Below are positions 1 to 7,921 of a stretch of DNA of 64,000 nucleotides, piece after piece. Source of the stretch: Ensifer adhaerens. GTDB taxonomy: Bacteria > Pseudomonadota > Alphaproteobacteria > Rhizobiales > Rhizobiaceae. Under the pieces are notes generated by a model that was not told the origin of the DNA, searched no databases, and saw nothing but the letters and a program-made list of their open reading frames with translations. Positions within the stretch are counted from its first letter, which is position 1; every line of letters starts with the position of its first letter. The stretch is taken from NCBI RefSeq assembly GCF_002007205.1, contig NZ_LAZS01000012.1, positions 558,001 to 622,000 of the forward strand, read 5' to 3'. The position numbers and the translations under genes are program-made.

Positions 1-922
1 GCACGCCAGCATCCTGAAATACTTCGTCTCGGTCGCGCGATCCGGGTCCATTCGCAAGGCCTCCGAGGAGCTTCATGTCGCATCCTCGGCGGTCAGCCGG
101 CAGATCAAGAAACTGGAGGACGAGCTCGGGATCGCGCTCTTCGAGCGGCTCTCGAATGGCCTGAGGCTGACTGTTGCCGGGGAAAACGTGCTACGCCACG
201 CGCGGGTGACGCTTGAGAATTTCGAACTGCTGCGCAGCGACCTCGGCGCTTTGCAGGGCAAGAAAACCGGTCGTGTGCAGATGTCCTGTCTCGACAGCCT
301 GGCGATCCAGTTCCTGCCGGACATGGTCAATGCGTTCCACCGCATCCATCCCGGCGTGAGCTTTCACATCCACACGGCCGGTCACGGCAACATCAGCAGT
401 CTGGTCGCCGAGGGCGATGTCGATATGGGGCTGACCTTCGATCTGGCCCGGCCTGATGATACCGAGATGCTCTTTCGCGTGCCGATGCCGCTGATGGCCT
501 TCGTCGGCCGGGAACACCCGCTGGCCAGGCAGCGGCAGGTTTCGCTTGCCGAATGCGCCCAGTACGATCTCCTGCTCCAACTCGACACGCAACCGATACG
601 CTCGCTGATCGAGATCGAACTTTCGGTCTTCGAACGGACCGGGCGGCCCTTTGTGCTGTCGAACAGCCAGATGATGCTCAAGCCGTTTATCCTCTCCGGT
701 CAGGGCGTGGCTTTCTTCACGCCGATCGGTTTCCTCGCCGAGATCAGGTCGGGCGATCTCGTCGCCATACCGCTCTCCGGTTCGCGCCTTCAGAACCTCC
801 ATATCGGGATCCTGGTGCAGCGACGCCGGCAGCGTACGCATGCGGCGGAAGCCGTCATCGAATTCGTCGGCGCGGAACTGCAGAAGTTCAGCGACCAGAT
901 CATGGAGGCAATTCAGCCGTGA
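1..922 (+). CDS. LysR-family transcriptional regulator (5' end cut by window edge)
   Basis: The reading frame is open from base 2, so only the extreme N-terminus is missing. The first visible residues (ILKYFVSVARSGSIRKASEE) belong to a LysR winged-helix domain, and SSAVSRQIKKLE is the recognition helix. A LysR substrate-binding domain follows from about residue 90 to the end. An internal GTG at 188 is not the start because the HTH lies upstream of it. The stop overlaps the GTG start of the next gene (GTGA at 919-922), so regulator and amidohydrolase are probably translated together. By family habit it would respond to a small-molecule ligand, perhaps a substrate or product of the neighbouring amidohydrolase. 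The ligand cannot be read from sequence. Confidence 0.93.
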   Translation, partial: HASILKYFVSVARSGSIRKASEELHVASSAVSRQIKKLEDELGIALFERLSNGLRLTVAGENVLRHARVTLENFELLRSDLGALQGKKTGRVQMSCLDSLAIQFLPDMVNAFHRIHPGVSFHIHTAGHGNISSLVAEGDVDMGLTFDLARPDDTEMLFRVPMPLMAFVGREHPLARQRQVSLAECAQYDLLLQLDTQPIRSLIEIELSVFERTGRPFVLSNSQMMLKPFILSGQGVAFFTPIGFLAEIRSGDLVAIPLSGSRLQNLHIGILVQRRRQRTHAAEAVIEFVGAELQKFSDQIMEAIQP

Positions 923-2316
923 GCGCAGCAGCCATTCCAGGCAGACGTCTCTTGCGTCCCGGCCACGAGGCCGCAAGGCGCGAGCCAAACCTCTTGGACC
1001 ATTTGCCGGAGGGCGCCTCGTGGACGGCGATCCCCGCCGGTGCTCTCCTGATGCCGCCGCCCGTCAACGCGCACGATCACGGCTATGGCATTCGAACGCT
1101 CGATTTCGGCAATGTCGACGACGCCCTGGAAGTGTGGATCCCGGGACTTCGGCTCCGGCCGCGAACCGACCCCTATCTGGAAGCGTTGGTGGCGTTCTCA
1201 AGGCTGGCCCAAACGGGTGTCGGCGCGACCATGCATTGCCACAATTCTCTCAATGTCGACCGTCTCGTCGACGAGGCTGGCGCCGTCATGCGTGCGGCGC
1301 GCGACGTGGGAATACGGCTTGCGATTTCCTGTCCGCTTCTCGACCATGATCCGTGGGCCTATGACGGCGGGCCCGAGCGATTGCGGCCGTATCTCGATCC
1401 GGCAGACTGGGACGAACTCAGTGCCTCGATCCCCAGATATGCGTCGCCCTCGGTCCAGATTGCGGCGGCCGACGCGGTCGCTGCAGCCAATGCCAGCCCG
1501 TTGATCGACGTACAGTACGGGCCGATCGGGCCGCAATGGTGCTCCAATGCACTGCTCGAAGCGATCGCCGAGGCCTCTCATGCAACCGGCCGGCGGATTC
1601 ACATGCATCTCCTTGAAAGCCCGAGGCAGAGGCAGTGGCTGGATCGGCGCTTTCCGCAAGGGGTTGTCCGGTATCTCGACGAGATCGGCTTCCTCTCGCC
1701 CCGCCTTGCCGTTGCCCATGGCGTCCAACTGCGAGTGGATGAGCTGGAGTTGCTGGCTGCGCGGGGCGTGCAACTCGTGTCGAACCCGTCGGCGAACTTG
1801 AGGCTGCTTTCGGGCGTGGCGCCGGTCGCCGCCATACCTGCAAGCGGTCCCGCTTTCGCTTTCGGTCTCGATGGCACGGGGTTTGACGACGACCAGGATC
1901 TCTGGCGCGAATTGCGCCTCGCCCATCTGCTGCATGGCGGCCGCGGCTTGTCGCGGACCTTTACGGCAGGACGCGTCTTCGATGCGGCGATCCATGTCGG
2001 CGCCAAGGTGGTGAACGCGCCGGCGAACGAAGATCTTGTGCTCGTGGATTACGGTGCGCTGATTGCCGACAGCCTCACGGATGACCTGGATGAAGCAGAG
2101 GTACTGCTTACCCGAATGACGGCCGCGCATGCGAAGGCGCTCTATGTCGCAGGACAGGAGGTCATGTGCGATGGGCGGCTGACCCGGGTTGATTTCGAAG
2201 CTGCCCGGGCCGAACTCGTGCAGCAGGCGCGCGCTGACCTTCCGCGGCTGACCGCCGAGCGCGGGCGCGTGACCAAGCTGGCCGACGCAACGCGGGCCTA
2301 TTACTCCAACTGGTGA
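919..2316 (+). CDS. Amidohydrolase-superfamily protein (ATZ/TRZ or cytosine-deaminase type)
   Basis: About 465 residues. The chosen start is the GTG at 919 that overlaps the LysR stop. A longer frame upstream lies entirely inside the LysR gene and is not protein-like. Metal-binding features of the amidohydrolase TIM barrel are visible: an N-terminal HDH (after MPPPVNA), a TMHCHNS segment, a HMHLLE strand, AHGVQL and a late GLDGTGFDDDQD segment where the family carries its catalytic aspartate. The family hydrolyses C-N or C-Cl bonds on nucleobases, triazines and related rings. Pairing with a LysR gene and lying near a second amidohydrolase (11484) and a BMP transporter suggests a role in N-heterocycle breakdown. 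The substrate is unknown. Confidence 0.85.
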   Translation: MSAAAIPGRRLLRPGHEAARREPNLLDHLPEGASWTAIPAGALLMPPPVNAHDHGYGIRTLDFGNVDDALEVWIPGLRLRPRTDPYLEALVAFSRLAQTGVGATMHCHNSLNVDRLVDEAGAVMRAARDVGIRLAISCPLLDHDPWAYDGGPERLRPYLDPADWDELSASIPRYASPSVQIAAADAVAAANASPLIDVQYGPIGPQWCSNALLEAIAEASHATGRRIHMHLLESPRQRQWLDRRFPQGVVRYLDEIGFLSPRLAVAHGVQLRVDELELLAARGVQLVSNPSANLRLLSGVAPVAAIPASGPAFAFGLDGTGFDDDQDLWRELRLAHLLHGGRGLSRTFTAGRVFDAAIHVGAKVVNAPANEDLVLVDYGALIADSLTDDLDEAEVLLTRMTAAHAKALYVAGQEVMCDGRLTRVDFEAARAELVQQARADLPRLTAERGRVTKLADATRAYYSNW

Positions 2317-2320
2317 GCGT

Positions 2321-2358
2321 GGCGACGAGGCGCTAGACTAGGCGTCGCCCGCCTCGTC
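2321..2358. terminator. Inverted repeats between convergent genes
   Basis: GACGAGGCG (2324-2332) can pair with CGCCTCGTC (2350-2358), and alternatively GGCGACG (2321-2327) with CGTCGCC (2343-2349). The element sits between the amidohydrolase stop (2316) and the convergent ferredoxin stop (2378), where a bidirectional terminator is expected. No strong T-run follows on either side, so the assignment is tentative. Confidence 0.4.
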
Positions 2359-2377
2359 TCCTATGGGGCAGGGCTTG

Positions 2378-2716
2378 CTACGCGATGGCCGCTGCCTTCT
2401 CGAAGGCCGCAACGAACGGATGGTCCTGCGTTGTGGAGCACTCCTTGCTCCAGCCGCCCGGCGAGCCCAGCCCAGTGATCTCGCTCCCGAAGAATTCCTT
2501 GTTCACAGCGATGAAATGGCGCTGGCCGTCCGATATCTCCTGGTCCCAGACAATGGCATCGACGGGACAGATCGAAAGACAGAGGCCGCAATTGATGCAT
2601 TCGTCCGGGTGGATGTAGAAGGTGCGCCCACCCTCGTAGATGCAATCCACAGGGCAGGCGGCGGTGCAGTCGCCATCCTTCACGTCGATGCAGGGTTCGG
2701 TAATGACATAGGCCAT
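2378..2716 (-). CDS. fdxA: 7Fe-type ferredoxin (FdxA-like)
   Basis: 112 residues, the usual length for FdxA ferredoxins. Two cysteine clusters are visible: C9-x7-C17-x3-C21-P near the N-terminus and CxxCxxCxxxCP at about residues 40-51, which fits one [3Fe-4S] and one [4Fe-4S] centre. The C-terminal extension ending in AAFEKAAAIA is typical of the alphaproteobacterial type. The protein is a soluble low-potential electron carrier. It is encoded alone on the minus strand, so no partner is indicated. It could serve the GMC oxidoreductase region, but FdxA is also often a housekeeping gene. Confidence 0.9.
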   Translation of the reverse strand: MAYVITEPCIDVKDGDCTAACPVDCIYEGGRTFYIHPDECINCGLCLSICPVDAIVWDQEISDGQRHFIAVNKEFFGSEITGLGSPGGWSKECSTTQDHPFVAAFEKAAAIA

Positions 2717-2959
2717 CTTGCGGATCTCTGAAGAGTTGCTTGCACGGCCAATTATTCAGAGTTTCCCTTGCCGAAGAAGCACAGATATTCGCAAGGGCGA
2801 TTGCCAAAAAGGCAACGTCCGGTGCTCCCTTGAGCCTGTTTGCCGCCGCCGCCCGGCGAAATTTTGCGTTAGCGCCAACCCTGAATGAGCCGGATCACCG
2901 GGACTTACGCGCGCTATGCGAACAGGAATGGCGCAAGGGGCTTTGTTCGCCTGTCCGGC

Positions 2960-3592
2960 TCAGGGCTGCCGGAGGATGCCCCTCAGGATCGTCTCGGTGA
3001 TCGTGGTCGCCGCCTTTTCATAGTCATCGGCCTTCAAGCGAGGCTTTTTGAGCGCATCGACGGCGACCGGTTCGAAGTCCGAATAAAACTGCGTCGATGC
3101 CCAGAGCATGATGAAGAGATGACGCGGATCGACCGGTAGCATCTTGCCGGCGGCGATCCAGCCCTCGACGACGGCGACATGGGCGTCCGTTACCTGGCGG
3201 ATATGCTCCCGATCCTTCCTGGACAGAAAGCGGGCGCCCTGGATGATCTCACTGGCAAAGAGCCGGGACTCCGCCATGTTCTTGCGCGTGTATTCCAGCT
3301 TCGCCTTGATATAGAGCTTGAATGCTTCCGCCGGCTCCCGCTCCGGTGCGATGTATTTCAACGCATCGTCCCAGCTGGCGAGTAGGTGCGCGATGATGGC
3401 GGTGTAGATCTCCTCCTTGGACGAGAAATAGTAATAGACATTTGCCTTGGGCAGCCCGGAAGCCTCGGCAATCTCGGCGATGCGCGTGCCGTCGAAGCCC
3501 TTGCGGGCGAAGATTTCGATCCCGGCCTTGATGATGAGCCGCATGTTGCGTTCGCGGATGCGCTCTTCGGGATCGCGTGCTGCCCTTACCAT
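2960..3592 (-). CDS. TetR-family regulator, RutR-like
   Basis: About 210 residues from the ATG at 3592, chosen because GGAGG sits 9 bases upstream; an upstream in-frame ATG at 3631 lacks this. The N-terminal TetR HTH covers roughly residues 15-60 (IAEIAEASGLPKANVYYYF). The C-terminal domain strongly resembles E. coli RutR, with the string ASTQFYSDF and the segment SRLFASEIIQGA. RutR represses pyrimidine catabolism genes and binds uracil/thymine at a TTGACCANNTGGTCAA-type operator. Here the gene is transcribed divergently from the 3821-12992 gene run, and three similar sites lie between them. It is probably the local repressor. Its ligand may be a pyrimidine or a related ring compound; that is inference. 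Confidence 0.9.
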   Translation of the reverse strand: MVRAARDPEERIRERNMRLIIKAGIEIFARKGFDGTRIAEIAEASGLPKANVYYYFSSKEEIYTAIIAHLLASWDDALKYIAPEREPAEAFKLYIKAKLEYTRKNMAESRLFASEIIQGARFLSRKDREHIRQVTDAHVAVVEGWIAAGKMLPVDPRHLFIMLWASTQFYSDFEPVAVDALKKPRLKADDYEKAATTITETILRGILRQP

Positions 3593-3706
3593 ATGGTTTC
3601 GCCTCCATCTCGCTTCGCACCAGGCAATCATGCGTGGTGGCGGGATTGCTTTCGCAATTGCCGCGTTTTCCAGCGAAATGCAAGCATATCGCTCTTCGCC
3701 AGAAAG

Positions 3707-3722
3707 TTGACGATATAGTCAG
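3707..3722. promoter_or_regulatory. RutR-like operator site 1
   Basis: TTGACGATATAGTCAG fits the half-site pattern TTGAC-N6-GTCA shared by three sites in this divergent promoter. It resembles the published E. coli RutR consensus, with imperfect inner bases. Confidence 0.55.
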
Positions 3723-3728
3723 AAAAAC

Positions 3729-3744
3729 TTGACCGAGTCGTCAT
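3729..3744. promoter_or_regulatory. RutR-like operator site 2
   Basis: TTGACCGAGTCGTCAT, the same TTGAC-N6-GTCA pattern. It starts exactly 22 bp after site 1, about two helical turns, so bound dimers would lie on one face of the DNA. Confidence 0.55.
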
Positions 3745-3761
3745 TTTTTGCCGTTTGAAAG

Positions 3762-3777
3762 TTGACACTTTGGTCAG
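3762..3777. promoter_or_regulatory. RutR-like operator site 3 overlapping a candidate -35
   Basis: TTGACACTTTGGTCAG starts 33 bp (three turns) after site 2. Its first six bases form a perfect TTGACA -35 hexamer, with TCTAGT at 3784-3789 as a possible -10 (16 bp spacer) reading into the gene at 3821. A repressor on this site would block polymerase. Confidence 0.55.
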
Positions 3778-3820
3778 CTTTTGTCTAGTCTCGACCTCAA
3801 TGAACGGAAGGGGAGCCGTA

Positions 3821-4672
3821 ATGCCGATGCGCTTGAGGGAGGCAATGGCGGAAACGTTTGCTGGCTGGGAGGGCGACCTCCCGCTCGCCTGGCGTGATGC
3901 GCTCGGCCCCGTCGGCGACGATTTTGGCCGTATCGATGCGGACCTCGAGCTGGAGCCGTGGGAGCCGATCTTCCCGGTGCGGCGCGGCAAGCTTTTTCCC
4001 GGTCAGCCTCGGGGCGCGCACGCCCTGGCGGCCTTCGACGGAATTGCGCCCGATGGCGTGCGCTGCCTGGTTCTCGGCCAGGATCCCTATCCCGAGCCGG
4101 GTTTTGCGACGGGGCGGGCCTTCGAGGCCGGAAATCTGGCCGCGTGGAGCGAGCTGGACAAGATGTTCTCGAAGAGCATCCGCGCCTACATGCAGCTGAT
4201 CGCGGCAGCGCGCCTTGGCGACGAGGAACTCGCACGCGATTTCAGCCGGTGGCCGGATGTGCGGCATCTGCTTTGCGATCCCGCAGAGTCGTTCGAGGCG
4301 CCGAGCCTGATTGCAGATCGTTGGGTCAAGGAGGGCGTTCTCCTGCTCAATGCCTCGCTGACGCTTTCTCGCTTCCGCATCGATATCGACCCGCACCAGT
4401 CGCGCGGGCATCTTGCCTTCTGGCGACCGCTGATGCTGCGGGTGGTCGAAGCGCTTGTGGCGCGCGGTAAGCCGGTCGTCTTCCTCGGCTTCGGTGGAGC
4501 GGCGGCGGACATCTTTTCGGAAGCCGGCGTTGCCGAGGGGCGCACAGGGCATGTCGCCTATATCCAACGCGAGCATCCCGCCTTTGCCGACAAGGTGCTC
4601 GGTCGGGAAAATCCTTTCCTTCTCTGCAACTCCCATCTGGAGGCGATGGGCGACCGGCCCATCGCATGGTGA
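3821..4672 (+). CDS. Uracil-DNA-glycosylase-superfamily protein
   Basis: 283 residues from the ATG at 3821, which has GGAAGGGGAG five bases upstream; earlier in-frame starts run into the operator region. The Ung-type active-site motif appears as GQDPYP (residues 86-91, D88). LLNASLT (N177) matches the base-recognition asparagine strand, and HPAF (H252) replaces the HPSPLS DNA-intercalation loop of classical Ung. CNSHLEAMG follows as in Ung CNHF. The catalytic Asp, Asn and His are therefore kept, but the Ser-Pro-Leu loop that probes DNA is not. It is the first gene of a catabolic run, ending three bases before the GMC oxidoreductase start. It may be a DNA repair enzyme or a glycosidase recruited to small nucleosides; the context favours the second only weakly. 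Confidence 0.8.
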   Translation: MPMRLREAMAETFAGWEGDLPLAWRDALGPVGDDFGRIDADLELEPWEPIFPVRRGKLFPGQPRGAHALAAFDGIAPDGVRCLVLGQDPYPEPGFATGRAFEAGNLAAWSELDKMFSKSIRAYMQLIAAARLGDEELARDFSRWPDVRHLLCDPAESFEAPSLIADRWVKEGVLLLNASLTLSRFRIDIDPHQSRGHLAFWRPLMLRVVEALVARGKPVVFLGFGGAAADIFSEAGVAEGRTGHVAYIQREHPAFADKVLGRENPFLLCNSHLEAMGDRPIAW

Positions 4673-4675
4673 CCC

Positions 4676-6301
4676 ATGGCGCGTAGCCCGGAATATGATT
4701 TCATCATCGTTGGTGCGGGCTCGGCCGGCTGTGTTCTCGCGAACCGTCTGTCGAAGAACCCGGAAATCCGTGTGCTTTTGATCGAGGCCGGCGGCAAGGA
4801 TCGCAACCCGCTGTTTCGCCTGCCGATGCTGATGGGCAAGCTGTTCCATTCCGGCATCTACAACTGGCACTATCACACGGAGCCGGAACCCTATCTCAAC
4901 GGCCGCTCGCTCTATTGGCCGCGCGGCAAGGTGCTGGGTGGGACCTCCACCATCAACGGCATGATCTACGTGCGCGGCAATCGCCATGATTACGATCGCT
5001 GGTCGCAGCTCGGGCTGCCCGGTTGGTCCTACGATGAAGTGCTTCCGGCATTCCGACGCTCGGAGACGCATGTCCAGCGCAAGGACGCTTTCCACAGCGG
5101 CGACGGAGAACTCACGGTCTGCCGGGCCCGCGGTAACAATCCGCTGATGGATGTGTTCTGCGAGGCGGGCATCCAGGCCGGCTATCCGGCCAACGATGAT
5201 TTCAACGGAGAGACGCAGGAAGGCTTTGGCCGCTACGACTTCACCATCCGCAAGGGAAAGCGCTGGTCCACGTCCTGGGCCTTCCTGCGTCCGGCGCTCG
5301 GCCGCAAGAACCTCACGGTGCTGACGGGGGCGGAGCTTACGCGCCTGATCATCGAAGGCGACCGCGCATGCGGTGTCGAGTATCTGAACGACGGCGTACT
5401 GGGTCGCGCCCGCGCAGCGCGGGAGGTGATCCTTTCGTCAGGGGTGGTCAATTCGCCCAAGGCGCTGCTTCTGTCCGGTATCGGGCCGGCAGACGAGCTT
5501 CGGGCGCTCGGCATCGCGCCGGTGCTGGACCTGCCGGGCGTCGGCAAGAACCTCCAGGACCATGTCGACTGCGTCATGAGCTGGGAATGCCGGGAGCCGA
5601 TCACGCTGTTCAGCGACCTGCGGGCGGACAAGCTCATTCCCGCCGTTGCCCAGGGCATGCTGTTCGGCGAGGGTGTCACCACGACGTTCCCCTATGAGGC
5701 CGGTGCCTTCATCCGCTCGAACGATGGCCTGGTCGCCCCCGATATCCAGCTGCACTTCATGCCGGCGCTGGAAAAGACGGCCAACCTGCATTTCCCCAAT
5801 CCGTTCCGGAAGAAGCAGGCCGTGGAGGCGAACCACGGGTTCACCATCCGCGTCGGCCCCGTCAACCCGGTGAGCCGTGGCGAGATCACGCTGCGCTCGG
5901 CGAACGCGATGGACAAGCCGAAGATCCAGGCCAACTACCTCCGTGACGATTTCGACGTCCGCACGATGATCGATGCCATCCGGCTGACCCGTGACATTGT
6001 TGGCCAGAAGGCTTTCGACCGCTATCGCGGCAAGGAGCTGGCCCCGGGGCCGGGAGCGCTCGATGATGCGGCCTTGACGAGCTGGTTGCGGGCGACGGCC
6101 ATGACGACCTTCCATCCGGTCGGGACCGCCAAGATGGGCAACGACCGCATGGCTGTGGTCGACGCGCGGCTCAAGGTGCGCGGCATCGAGGGGCTGCGGG
6201 TGGCGGACGCCTCGATCATGCCTGTTATCTCAAGCGGCAACACCAACGCGCCAGCCATCATGATCGGCGAAAAATGCGCCGAATTCATCCTGAACGCATA
6301 G
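4676..6301 (+). CDS. GMC-family FAD-dependent oxidoreductase (choline dehydrogenase-like)
   Basis: 541 residues, normal for the family. The N-terminal FAD-binding Rossmann motif is FIIVGAGSAGCVLANRL, followed by the GMC signature around YWPRGKVLGGTSTINGMIY. The C-terminal catalytic part has TFHPVGTAKMG and SSGNTNAPAIMIGE, which carry the usual active-site His and Asn/His pair. Such enzymes oxidise primary alcohols, amino alcohols and sugars. It follows the UDG-like gene by three bases and is probably translated with it. In this operon it may oxidise a side chain or alcohol of the imported compound; the substrate is unknown. Confidence 0.93.
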   Translation: MARSPEYDFIIVGAGSAGCVLANRLSKNPEIRVLLIEAGGKDRNPLFRLPMLMGKLFHSGIYNWHYHTEPEPYLNGRSLYWPRGKVLGGTSTINGMIYVRGNRHDYDRWSQLGLPGWSYDEVLPAFRRSETHVQRKDAFHSGDGELTVCRARGNNPLMDVFCEAGIQAGYPANDDFNGETQEGFGRYDFTIRKGKRWSTSWAFLRPALGRKNLTVLTGAELTRLIIEGDRACGVEYLNDGVLGRARAAREVILSSGVVNSPKALLLSGIGPADELRALGIAPVLDLPGVGKNLQDHVDCVMSWECREPITLFSDLRADKLIPAVAQGMLFGEGVTTTFPYEAGAFIRSNDGLVAPDIQLHFMPALEKTANLHFPNPFRKKQAVEANHGFTIRVGPVNPVSRGEITLRSANAMDKPKIQANYLRDDFDVRTMIDAIRLTRDIVGQKAFDRYRGKELAPGPGALDDAALTSWLRATAMTTFHPVGTAKMGNDRMAVVDARLKVRGIEGLRVADASIMPVISSGNTNAPAIMIGEKCAEFILNA

Positions 6302-6312
6302 GGAGCAAACGG

Positions 6313-6633
6313 ATGATCCTGGAACACCGCACCTACACCTTCAAGCCGGGCACGGTTGACAAGTGGATGAAGAAGTACGAGGCGGACGGCCTTCCCGTGC
6401 AGAAGCGCCACCTGAACAAGTTCGTCGGTCTCTATGTCTCTGAGCTGGGGACCCTGCACACCACGGTTTTGATGTGGGCATACGACAGCCTCGCGGATCG
6501 CGAGGCGCGCCGCACGGCCATGTATGCCGACCCGGACTGGCAAAAGTTCATCTCCGAAGTCTGGGCGCTGGACGCGATCCAAAAGCAGGAGGTGATGATC
6601 ATGAACCCCGCCTCCTATTCGCCGCCGCTTTGA
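6313..6633 (+). CDS. NIPSNAP-family protein
   Basis: 106 residues from the ATG at 6313, preceded by AGGGAG. The start MILEHRTYTFKPGTVDKWM is characteristic of NIPSNAP (dimeric alpha-beta barrel) proteins, which begin with a strand reading (E)xRxYxxxPG. These small soluble proteins are often encoded in bacterial catabolic operons, and their biochemical role is generally unknown. It lies 11 bases after the GMC gene and is almost certainly cotranscribed with it. It could be a small ligand-binding or monooxygenase-like partner, but there is no direct evidence. Confidence 0.85.
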   Translation: MILEHRTYTFKPGTVDKWMKKYEADGLPVQKRHLNKFVGLYVSELGTLHTTVLMWAYDSLADREARRTAMYADPDWQKFISEVWALDAIQKQEVMIMNPASYSPPL

Positions 6634-6710
6634 GGCGGGAAGCGGCGCGCAGCCTTGCCTGCGCCCTGAGATGCGCATGAGAGACGACAAGACAAGAAGA
6701 GGGAACAATC

Positions 6711-7772
6711 ATGACAGACAAGACTGGGAACATTGCACAGCACATGATGCATCGCCGGACATTCCTGCAGGCGGGCGCGGGTGCCGCGGCGCTGGCCTTT
6801 GCGGCGAGCGTCGTCCCTGAATTCGCCCGCGCATCCGGAGGGCTGGTCGCGCTGGTGCACACGCAGGCTGCAGGCGACAATGGTCCGGTGGATCAGATGA
6901 TCGCCAAGCTCAAGCAGCTTTCGGAAGAAAAGGGTTTCGAATACCGCGCCATCTATGCACAGGACCCGGCGACCTACGAGACGGTCTATCGCACGCTCGG
7001 CGATGCAGGCGCGGCGATCATCGTCTCGACCTTCAACGAAGTGGCCGAGCCCTTCAAGGCGCTGGCGCCCTCCTATCCCAACACCAAGTGGATCCAGCTC
7101 TTCGCCGATCCCTTCGAGCCGGCAATCCCGAATGTGGTGACCGTCTCCTACGACTACTATCTTGGTTGCTATCTCTCGGGGGTTTTCGCGGCCAAGATGA
7201 CGTCGACCGGCAAGACTGGCTTTATCGGCGGCGTTTCCATTCCTCCGCTCAACGCGGATTTCAACGCGTTCAAGGCCGGCGTGCAATCCATTCGACCGGA
7301 TGCCACGGTCATCGCCGCCTTCGCAGGCTCATTCCAGGACCCGGCAAAGGGCCAGGAAATCGCGACCCAGATGTACAATGACGGCATCGACTACATCCAG
7401 ACCGACGCGGCGGCCACCGACGGCGGCATCATCGCTGCGGCGAACGAGAAGGAAGGCCGCATGGTGAGCTGCCTTGCGCCGGGACAGTATGAGCTAGGCC
7501 CGAAATCGCTGATCTCGATCGTCAGCCTCGACTTCGGCGTCTCGCTCTACAACGAAGCCGGCAAGGCAGTCGGGCCAGACTGGAAGGGCGGCGTGCACGA
7601 GCACACAGGCCTTTGCACCGGCGTCATCGACTTCATTCTTTCGCCGGTCTTTTCCGAACAGGGATCGGCGGATCTGAACGCCAAGGCGAAGGAAGCGCTG
7701 GCCGAGGTCGACAAGGTTCGCGCCGGCATCCTGGATGGGTCCATCAAGGTTCCGTTCAACACGACACTCTGA
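6711..7772 (+). CDS. BMP-family ABC transporter substrate-binding protein, Tat-exported
   Basis: 353 residues. The N-terminus carries a twin-arginine signal, HRRTFLQAG with the pair at residues 15-16, then a hydrophobic Ala-rich stretch and cleavage probably near residue 41. The mature part is a basic-membrane-protein (BMP/Med) periplasmic-binding domain, with VALVHTQAAGDNG at its start. Family members bind nucleosides, purines or thiamine-like heterocycles. Genes for the matching double ATPase and two permeases follow. Tat export implies folding before export. An AGAGGGAA ribosome site precedes the ATG. Confidence 0.92.
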   Translation: MTDKTGNIAQHMMHRRTFLQAGAGAAALAFAASVVPEFARASGGLVALVHTQAAGDNGPVDQMIAKLKQLSEEKGFEYRAIYAQDPATYETVYRTLGDAGAAIIVSTFNEVAEPFKALAPSYPNTKWIQLFADPFEPAIPNVVTVSYDYYLGCYLSGVFAAKMTSTGKTGFIGGVSIPPLNADFNAFKAGVQSIRPDATVIAAFAGSFQDPAKGQEIATQMYNDGIDYIQTDAAATDGGIIAAANEKEGRMVSCLAPGQYELGPKSLISIVSLDFGVSLYNEAGKAVGPDWKGGVHEHTGLCTGVIDFILSPVFSEQGSADLNAKAKEALAEVDKVRAGILDGSIKVPFNTTL

Positions 7773-7921
7773 GCCTCCAGCGCTGGCTCGCGCCAGGCCG
7801 ATGTTTTTCAAGGACGTCGGCGCAGGCCTTCCCTTTCAAGGGGAGGCCCATCGGGGTTTCGCGGATCGTTTCCAGCCCTGTTGACGGCCGCGACGCTCCC
7901 GCTCTCGATGGGAACCATAGC

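Noticed and set aside
553-918. N-terminal extension of the first amidohydrolase into the LysR gene
   Set aside because: It lies wholly within LysR coding sequence in another frame; the GTG at 919 couples the genes.
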